Part shown: one piece after another, positions 6,423-11,346 of the stretch
Layout: each line of letters opens with the position of its first letter
Position numbering within the stretch: the stretch's first letter is position 1
Assembly (NCBI GenBank): GCA_003511845.1
Contig: DOIV01000020.1
Span: 1-11,346, forward strand
Source of the DNA: Flavobacteriaceae bacterium
GTDB lineage: Bacteria > Bacteroidota > Bacteroidia > Flavobacteriales > Flavobacteriaceae
Direction: 5' to 3'
Length of the DNA: 11,346 nucleotides
The notes under the pieces: generated by a model
Seen by the model: only the letters and a program-made list of their open reading frames with translations
The model's database searches: none
Told to the model about the DNA's origin: nothing
Program-made: the position numbers and the translations under genes

Positions 6423-7154
6423 ATGAAGAAAATTACATCAACCCTGATTTTTTTAGTTATAGCACTAATAAGTTTTAATTTTTCTTTTTCACAAGATAAT
6501 ATCAATAAATTAGATGATAATGGAAAAAGGCAAGGCGTTTGGAAAAAGTATTATGCCAATAAAAGAATTAGATATCAGGGTGCTTTTAACCATGGTAAAG
6601 AAATAGGTGTCTTTAAATATTATTCAGCTGCACAGTCAGAATTTCCCATTGTAATTAAAGATTTTGGCACTAGCGGTTCAACTGCAAAGGTTAGTTTTTA
6701 TGACAACAAAGGGCTGTTGCTGAGTAGTGGTAAAATGATAGGAAAAGCCAGAACAGGTAAATGGAAGTTTTATCATGAAGATGGTAAAACAGTAATGTCT
6801 GAAGAGAATTACATTTCAGGTAAATTAGATGGCGATTATAAAACCTTTTATAAAACAGGTAAGCCAACAGAAGTAGCGTATTATAAAGGTGGAAAATTAG
6901 ATAGTGTCTATAGAAAATATTCAATTAAAGGTCATTTATACCAGCATTTTCATTATAAAGACGGAAAGCTAAATGGTAAAGTGGTTTATTATAATAGAAA
7001 AACAGGTGAGTTAACAACTAAAGGCGAATTTAAAGCCAATAAAAAAGTTGGTACTTGGGAAAATTATGTTGATGGAGAACTGATAAGTACTGAACAACCT
7101 AATAAACAAAAACCTAAAAGACCTTTCAAAAAGAAAGCAAGTAAAAAGAAATAG
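6423..7154 (+). CDS. Exported MORN-type (YwqK-like) repeat protein
   Basis: The product is 243 aa. Residues 1-24 are a signal peptide (MKKITSTLIFLVIALISFNF, then SFSQ). About six MORN_2-type repeats of ~23 residues follow, each with an aromatic YY/FY pair and a GK or GxW turn: KRQGVWKKYY (35-44), GVFKYY, TGKWKFYHEDGK (111-122), GDYKTFYKTGK, DSVYRKYSIKG, NGKVVYYNRKTGE and GTWENYVDGE (210-219). The tail (228-243) is strongly basic (KQKPKRPFKKKASKKK). Relatives are often labelled YwqK family antitoxin, but no toxin gene is adjacent and the protein is exported, so that label says nothing about its role here. It is probably a periplasmic or surface beta-hairpin repeat protein. An intrinsic terminator follows directly, so it is likely a single-gene unit. 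Confidence 0.88.
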   Translation: MKKITSTLIFLVIALISFNFSFSQDNINKLDDNGKRQGVWKKYYANKRIRYQGAFNHGKEIGVFKYYSAAQSEFPIVIKDFGTSGSTAKVSFYDNKGLLLSSGKMIGKARTGKWKFYHEDGKTVMSEENYISGKLDGDYKTFYKTGKPTEVAYYKGGKLDSVYRKYSIKGHLYQHFHYKDGKLNGKVVYYNRKTGELTTKGEFKANKKVGTWENYVDGELISTEQPNKQKPKRPFKKKASKKK

Positions 7155-7172
7155 TAAAAACAACACAACTTT

Positions 7173-7205
7173 AAAAAGCCATAGATTTATTTCTATGGCT
7201 TTTTT
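7173..7205 (+). terminator. Intrinsic terminator after the MORN-repeat gene
   Basis: AAAAAGCCATAGA (7173-7185) pairs perfectly with TCTATGGCTTTTT (7192-7204) around a 6-nt loop and ends in a T run (7200-7205). It lies 18 bp after the stop codon and separates this gene from mnmA. Confidence 0.88.
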
Positions 7206-7242
7206 GTTTATCGGAAACAGACTTTTCATAAACTGTTTTTAT

Positions 7243-7250
7243 TATCTTTG
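7243..7250 (+). promoter_or_regulatory. -7 promoter box TATCTTTG of mnmA
   Basis: TATCTTTG fits TAnnTTTG exactly and lies 17 bp before the ATG, just after the terminator, so mnmA should be transcribed from here with a short leader. The -33 position carries ACTTTTC rather than a clear TTG. Confidence 0.55.
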
Positions 7251-7267
7251 TAAAATAATTTCAAAGA

Positions 7268-8455
7268 ATGAAAAGAGTTATAGTTGGTCTTTCTGGCGGT
7301 GTTGATTCTAGTGTTGCGGCATATTTATTAAAAGAGCAAGGTTATGAGGTTATTGGCTTGTTTATGAAAAATTGGCATGATGATTCTGTGACCATTTCTA
7401 ATGAATGCCCGTGGTTAGAAGATAGTAATGATGCGATGTTGGTTGCAGAAAAATTAGGTATACCTTTTCAAGTGGTCGATTTAAGTGAGCAGTATAAAGA
7501 ACGGATTGTAGATTATATGTTTCGTGAATACGAATTGGGTAGAACTCCAAATCCAGATGTATTATGTAACCGTGAAATCAAATTTGATGTTTTCCTAAAA
7601 ATAGCGATTGATTTAGGAGCTGATTTTGTGGCAACGGGTCATTATTGTCGAAAAGGCACCATCCAAAAAGACGGTAAAGAAATTTATCAACTGTTGTCCG
7701 GAGTTGATGTAAATAAAGATCAATCTTATTTTTTGTGTCAATTATCTCAAAAACAATTATCAACAACACTATTTCCAATAGGAGAGTTAACGAAGCCCGA
7801 AGTACGTAAAATAGCAACTGAATTAAATTTGGTTACAGCAGATAAAAAAGATTCTCAAGGCTTGTGTTTTATTGGTAAAGTACGTTTGCCAGACTTTTTA
7901 CAGCAAAAATTACAGCCTAAAGAAGGTGTGATTGTTCAAATACCGAGTGATTCTGATATTTACAATGAAACAGTGCCTAATTTTAAAAACAAAGAAGAAG
8001 AATTAGCATTTAATGCTTCAAAGTTTGTTTATCATCAAGAAGACGGAAAAGTTGTAAGTAAACATCAAGGAGCTCATTATTTCACCAAAGGACAACGAAA
8101 AGGATTGGCTGTTGGTGGTACGGTAGAGCCTCTTTTTGTAATTGATACAGATGTAAAAGAGAATGTTATTTATGTGGGTGAAGGTAAAAATCATAAAGGA
8201 TTGTACAGAAACACATTGTTTGTACAACAAGATGAAGTCCATTGGATTCGTACAGATTTATGCTTGTCGGACGGAGAATCAATGCAAGTAATGGCTCGAA
8301 TTAGATACCGTCAAGCTTTAGAAAAAGCAACAATTTATAAAGTTAAAGATGGCTTATATGTTGAATTTGAAAATAGGCAATCAGCCATAACTGAGGGGCA
8401 GTTTGTGGCTTGGTATCAAGATGATGAACTGTTAGGTTCTGGAGTGATTTCATAA
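7268..8455 (+). CDS. mnmA: tRNA-specific 2-thiouridylase MnmA
   Basis: MnmA (395 aa) makes the 2-thio group of s2U34 in the wobble position of Lys, Glu and Gln tRNAs, using ATP and sulfur relayed from a cysteine desulfurase. The PP-loop SGGVDSS is at 9-15. [14 protein letters not shown] (93-106) carries the catalytic Cys100, and DSQGLCFIG (195-203) carries the second Cys200; E. coli has Cys102 and Cys199. ATGHYCR (122-128) and [11 protein letters not shown] (149-159) are also family motifs. The C-terminal barrel contains [11 protein letters not shown] and ends [19 protein letters not shown]. An insertion (about 225-265, [20 protein letters not shown] onwards) is what I recall for the Bacteroidota form. 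All active residues are intact. The gene stands alone between a terminator and a repeat-type promoter region. Confidence 0.97.
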   Translation: MKRVIVGLSGGVDSSVAAYLLKEQGYEVIGLFMKNWHDDSVTISNECPWLEDSNDAMLVAEKLGIPFQVVDLSEQYKERIVDYMFREYELGRTPNPDVLCNREIKFDVFLKIAIDLGADFVATGHYCRKGTIQKDGKEIYQLLSGVDVNKDQSYFLCQLSQKQLSTTLFPIGELTKPEVRKIATELNLVTADKKDSQGLCFIGKVRLPDFLQQKLQPKEGVIVQIPSDSDIYNETVPNFKNKEEELAFNASKFVYHQEDGKVVSKHQGAHYFTKGQRKGLAVGGTVEPLFVIDTDVKENVIYVGEGKNHKGLYRNTLFVQQDEVHWIRTDLCLSDGESMQVMARIRYRQALEKATIYKVKDGLYVEFENRQSAITEGQFVAWYQDDELLGSGVIS

Positions 8456-8458
8456 TTT

Positions 8459-8506
8459 TTTCTTTGTGTATATCTTTGTGTATCTTTGTGATTCTCTGTG
8501 TATCTC
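8459..8506 (+). repeat. Tandem 10-bp repeat of TATCTTTGTG units, -7-box-like
   Basis: Units are TTTCTTTGTG (8459-8468), an extra TA, TATCTTTGTG (8471-8480), TATCTTTGTG (8481-8490), ATTCTCTGTG (8491-8500) and a partial TATCTC (8501-8506). Two units hold exact TAnnTTTG -7 boxes. The array occupies most of the 73-bp gap between mnmA and the subtilase gene and ends about 22 bp before the ATG, so it probably forms the subtilase promoter with alternative start sites. Confidence 0.6.
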
Positions 8507-8528
8507 AACGTAATAATTATATAGTAAC

Positions 8529-10121
8529 ATGAAAAAAACAACATTCATAATACTCTTTTTTTTAGTTTGTAACCTTACATTCTCACAAGAACATGCTTGG
8601 GTTTATTTTAAAGATAAACCAGATGAAGCTACTTTTTTGGCAAATCCGTTAACAATGCTCACTCAAAAAGCATTAGATAGAAGAGGAAAACAAAATATTA
8701 GCTTAGATATAAATGACATTCCCATTTCAGAAATGTACATGACTGCAATTAGAAATGCCAATGGTATACAAGTAAAAGCTAAGTCTAAGTGGCTAAATGC
8801 ATTGCATATTTTAGGTTCTGAAACTGATATCAAGGCGTTGTCAAACCTTTCTTTTGTTAAGTCTGTTGATTTTGCAGCAAATGATTTGAATGCCAAATCA
8901 GTACTGAAAAAGCAGCATAAGTTTGATATACAAACTGAATTTAATTATGGAGGCTCTTTCAATCAGATTGAAATGTTAAAAGGAGAAGTGCTCCATCAAA
9001 AAGGTTTTACAGGCGAAGGTATGACTATTGCAGTGATGGATGGAGGTTTTCCTGGTGTAAATACCTTATCCGCTTTTCAGCGGATGCGAGATAACAATCA
9101 GATAAAAGGTGGGTATGATTATGTACAAAGAAATGCCAATTTTTATACAGGATTTTCGCATGGTACATCTGTATTGTCAACGATGGCAGGTTTTGTTGAT
9201 GAAAAATTAGTAGGGACTGCACCAGATGCCGATTATTATTTGTTTATTACAGAAAAAGGAGCTACAGAAACACCCTTAGAAGAAAGTCTATGGGTAGAAG
9301 CAGCTGAAAAAGCTGATAGCCTCGGTGTTGATGTGATTAATACCTCATTAGGTTATAATACTTTTGACGATTCACGTTATAACTATACCTATGCGGATAT
9401 GAATGGTAAAACAACATTTATTACCAGAGGAGCAGATATTGCTTTTAGTCGTGGAATGATAGTCGTAAATTCAGCAGGGAATGAAGGTGATAAAACATGG
9501 CGTTATATAACAGCACCAGGAGACGGATTTAATGTGTTAACTATTGGTGCGGTTTATGGTAATGAGTCCATTGTCGCTTTCAGTTCTTTTGGTCCTAGTG
9601 CAGATGGTAGAACAAAGCCAGATGTTTTAGCTAAAGGCGGAGCAACAACCATAATAAACCGAACAGGAAACGTGACTACAGGAAATGGCACTTCTTTTTC
9701 ATCACCTGTAATTTGTGGAGTGATTGCATGTTTTTGGCAGGCAAACCCAACAAAAACTAATGCAGAAATTATTAAAGCAATTAAAGAATCTGGGCATTTG
9801 TATGCTAACCCAACTTCACAAGAAGGTTACGGAATTCCTGATTTTGAAAAAGCAATAACTACTTTAACGGTTGATGAGTTATTTTTTGATACATTTAAAG
9901 TATACCCTAATCCTTTTCAGGATAAACTTCAATTTTATTTTGCCAATATTTCTGATGAAATTGAAGTCTCAATTTATGATGTCTTAGGACGAAAAGTATT
10001 GATACAACAATTAAACCAACAACAATCTGAAATTAACACAGAATTTCTATCACAAGGAATATATCTAGTACAAATTAAACAAGACGGAAATTCTAAAACG
10101 TTTACCGTTTTAAAGCGGTAG
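8529..10121 (+). CDS. S8 subtilisin-like serine protease with type IX secretion sorting domain
   Basis: The product is 530 aa. Residues 1-19 are a signal peptide (MKKTTFIILFFLVCNLTFS). Residues 20-125 look like a pro-region with an inhibitor-type fold. The S8 catalytic domain runs about 145-445. Asp171 is in TIAVMDGGFPG, His211 in FSHGTSVLSTMAGF, oxyanion Asn318 in VVNSAGNEG, and nucleophile Ser389 in GNGTSFSSPVICG; the triad is complete. Residues 455-530 form a type A por-secretion sorting domain, with FKVYPNPFQDKLQF at its start, SIYDVLGRKV in the middle and GIYLVQIKQDG near the end. The protein should cross the inner membrane by Sec, then the outer membrane by the type IX machinery, and act at the surface or outside as a protease. 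A repeat-type promoter precedes it. Confidence 0.95.
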   Translation: MKKTTFIILFFLVCNLTFSQEHAWVYFKDKPDEATFLANPLTMLTQKALDRRGKQNISLDINDIPISEMYMTAIRNANGIQVKAKSKWLNALHILGSETDIKALSNLSFVKSVDFAANDLNAKSVLKKQHKFDIQTEFNYGGSFNQIEMLKGEVLHQKGFTGEGMTIAVMDGGFPGVNTLSAFQRMRDNNQIKGGYDYVQRNANFYTGFSHGTSVLSTMAGFVDEKLVGTAPDADYYLFITEKGATETPLEESLWVEAAEKADSLGVDVINTSLGYNTFDDSRYNYTYADMNGKTTFITRGADIAFSRGMIVVNSAGNEGDKTWRYITAPGDGFNVLTIGAVYGNESIVAFSSFGPSADGRTKPDVLAKGGATTIINRTGNVTTGNGTSFSSPVICGVIACFWQANPTKTNAEIIKAIKESGHLYANPTSQEGYGIPDFEKAITTLTVDELFFDTFKVYPNPFQDKLQFYFANISDEIEVSIYDVLGRKVLIQQLNQQQSEINTEFLSQGIYLVQIKQDGNSKTFTVLKR

Positions 10122-10235
10122 TATTGTGTTTAGCATTACTTTATAATTATTAAAAAAGATTAACTTGCAGACATAATGGATATAAACGTAATACGTTTAT
10201 ACAATAGTTACCACACATAAAAAAAACACAAACGA
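10122..10235 (+). promoter_or_regulatory. Non-coding leader with palindrome and repeat half upstream of the last two genes
   Basis: TATAAACGT (10181-10189) and ACGTTTATA (10193-10201) are perfect 9-bp arms around AAT. Directly after comes ACAATAGTTACCACACATAA, whose reverse complement reappears at the right edge of the window. The palindrome is not followed by a T run, so it is not a standard terminator for the subtilase gene. TTG at 10165-10167 and TACGTTTA at 10192-10199 are a weak promoter candidate with over-long spacing. Confidence 0.35.
10194..10218. repeat. Left copy of an inverted repeat flanking the last two genes
   Basis: The stretch CGTTTATACAATAGTTACCA then CACAT is the reverse-complement counterpart of 11318-11342. 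The shared core on the other strand is TGTGGTAAC, then A/T-rich bases with TTG or ATG, then TATAAA. The two copies point toward each other around a 1.1-kb gene pair. Confidence 0.4.
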
Positions 10236-10838
10236 ATGAATAAAATTTTTACTACAATTATTATTTCTCTTTTCATTTCAAATGCATTTGGACAAATAAA
10301 TATGAAAGATTCGACAGCACAGGTAATCGGATATTGGAATATTGGAGACAAACAGAGTTATAACGTCTCACTTCAAAAAATAAAATTAAGAGAAACGGAT
10401 ACGATTTCAAATGAATTAATGACTTATAATGTTGATGTGACGGTAATTGATTCGACTGCTAATTCATATTCAATAGAATGGTTTTACCATAACTACAAAA
10501 CGAACTCGACAAATGAGATTGTTAAAAAAGTAACGTCACTTTCAGAAGATTTAAAAGTTATCATTGAAACAGATGAATTTGGAGCAAGAAAGGGGAAAGC
10601 AACAAGTCGTTTCTCTCAAAGCAATAGTTCCATTTCAAAAATAAAAAATTTAACAAATGAAGCAATTACGAAAGGAAAACATAGCGGAACAAAAGGCAAT
10701 TATTCAATTACACATACATTTGATGATATAATTGGAACAACATCCAACGGTAAAAAAACAAAATCAATACAAATATATTTAGACAAAGTAGGTAACGTAT
10801 TAAATTCATATCCAATTCCTAATCCTGTTAAAAAATAA
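10236..10838 (+). CDS. Secreted protein of unknown function
   Basis: The product is 200 aa and was not recognised. Residues 1-19 are a signal peptide (MNKIFTTIIISLFISNAFG, cleaved before Q20). No lipobox Cys and no membrane segment follow, so it should be periplasmic or exported. The mature part has a region of likely beta strands (VIGYWNIGDKQSYNVSLQKI, LMTYNVDVTVIDSTANSYSI), then a Lys/Ser-rich stretch (110-155) and a C-terminal segment SIQIYLDKVGNVLNSYPIPN. The first half resembles the repeating strands of outer-envelope or lipoprotein beta domains, but no family is claimed. There is no type IX sorting tail. The stop is 4 bp before the next start, so the two genes are probably cotranscribed. 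The coding sequence is about 30% G+C in a sampled line (10501-10560). Confidence 0.8.
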   Translation: MNKIFTTIIISLFISNAFGQINMKDSTAQVIGYWNIGDKQSYNVSLQKIKLRETDTISNELMTYNVDVTVIDSTANSYSIEWFYHNYKTNSTNEIVKKVTSLSEDLKVIIETDEFGARKGKATSRFSQSNSSISKIKNLTNEAITKGKHSGTKGNYSITHTFDDIIGTTSNGKKTKSIQIYLDKVGNVLNSYPIPNPVKK

Positions 10839-10842
10839 ACTA

Positions 10843-11313
10843 ATGAAAAAAATACTTTTTGATTTTACATTAAATGTTCAAAATGTAGCATTTGAAAGAA
10901 AAAATTTAGATATTTCAAATTTAGACCTTGACAATTTAAAAGGTATTGCAAATGGTAAAATGTATATATTTTTTGAACCTCAAAGGAAGTATATAAAACT
11001 TGAAACTGGAATTATTGATTATTTATTGCAACTAAAGAATGTTATTGAAGAAATTCAGACTGGTAATTATACCCCATTTTCCGTTTCTTGCGATTGGTAC
11101 AGTAATAGTTTAAAATATGATTTTGAAAACAATTCAGGTATATTAATTATAAAAGAAACGAATGAAAACTTATTTGAAATAAAAACAAAATTTAAAATAT
11201 TTCAAAAATCATTTATAAAATTTTATGAAAAAGTACTTTTAGATTTAGAAATATACTATCCAGAATTACTTCATAATGATGTTTATAGTAATCTGAAAAA
11301 TCAACTTAAATAA
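10843..11313 (+). CDS. Small cytoplasmic protein of unknown function, very AT-rich gene
   Basis: The product is 156 aa and was not recognised. It has no signal peptide or membrane segment and is predicted to be alpha/beta (MKKILFDFTLNVQNVAFERK; NGKMYIFFEPQRKYIKLETG; IIDYLLQLKNVIEEIQTGNY; ending DVYSNLKNQLK). Size, composition and lack of catalytic motifs resemble immunity-type or small regulatory proteins, but there is no toxin gene in view. Base composition is unlike its neighbours: the 60-base stretches at 11101 and 11161 have about 18% and 10% G+C, against about 37% in a sampled subtilase stretch (9301-9360). It follows the secreted-protein gene by 4 bp and ends just before the right copy of the flanking repeat, which suggests transfer as a pair. 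Confidence 0.78.
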   Translation: MKKILFDFTLNVQNVAFERKNLDISNLDLDNLKGIANGKMYIFFEPQRKYIKLETGIIDYLLQLKNVIEEIQTGNYTPFSVSCDWYSNSLKYDFENNSGILIIKETNENLFEIKTKFKIFQKSFIKFYEKVLLDLEIYYPELLHNDVYSNLKNQLK

Positions 11314-11317
11314 GAAA

Positions 11318-11342
11318 AACGTGTGGTAACAATGTATAAAAA
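11318..11342. repeat. Right copy of the flanking inverted repeat, possibly truncated by the window edge
   Basis: ACGTGTGGTAACAATGTATA then AAAA starts about 5 bp after the last stop codon. TGTGGTAAC and TATAAA are shared with the reverse complement of 10194-10218. The sequence continues beyond the window, so the full extent of the repeat cannot be seen. Confidence 0.4.
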
Positions 11343-11346
11343 ACAT

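Noticed and set aside
6423..7154. Antitoxin role for the YwqK-like repeat protein
   Set aside because: The protein has an export signal and there is no adjacent toxin gene, so the family name is not evidence of an antitoxin system.
6691..7229. Minus-strand ORFs opposite the MORN-repeat gene and its terminator
   Set aside because: They are antisense to a gene with signal peptide and repeats, and one runs through the terminator hairpin.
10181..10201. Palindrome TATAAACGT-AAT-ACGTTTATA as terminator of the subtilase gene
   Set aside because: The stem is AT-rich, the loop is 3 nt, and no T run follows; it is also joined to the flanking repeat, which explains it better.

Overview
The window looks like a chromosome segment of a marine-type Flavobacteriaceae (Bacteroidota). 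The sequence is AT-rich, there is a subtilase with a type IX secretion sorting tail, a SusC-style TonB-dependent receptor with an N-terminal carboxypeptidase-like domain, the Bacteroidota form of MnmA, and several -7 boxes of the TAnnTTTG type. No rRNA, tRNA, CRISPR array or phage gene was recognised. Identifications come from reading the sequence and recalled family features; no database was searched.

Left part (1-6109), all on the minus strand. In transcription order: the 3' remnant of an unidentified membrane protein gene (5975-6109), a HEAT-like helical protein (5374-5952), purB (3943-5286), a small lipoprotein coupled to purB by a TAATG overlap (3584-3943), a DUF808 membrane protein (2664-3536), a short His/Cys-rich exported protein (2275-2601), and a TonB-dependent outer-membrane receptor that runs off the left edge only a few residues before its end (1-2168). 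The His/Cys-rich protein and the receptor look like one metal-uptake unit, probably zinc or copper. Tandem palindromes and a hairpin lie between them.

Middle (6110-6422). A gene-free stretch holds a ~210-bp MITE-like element with 22-bp terminal inverted repeats and TA at both ends. Its left end abuts the broken membrane-protein gene.

Right part (6423-11346), all on the plus strand: an exported MORN-type repeat protein followed by a strong intrinsic terminator; mnmA (tRNA 2-thiolation) with a recognisable -7 box; a 10-bp-period repeat built of -7-like units; an S8 subtilase with a type IX sorting domain; and finally two unrecognised genes 4 bp apart (a secreted 200-aa protein and a very AT-rich 156-aa protein). 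This pair is bracketed by an inverted pair of short repeats (10194-10218 and 11318-11342), which suggests a mobile cassette and is the most speculative but most interesting part of the window.
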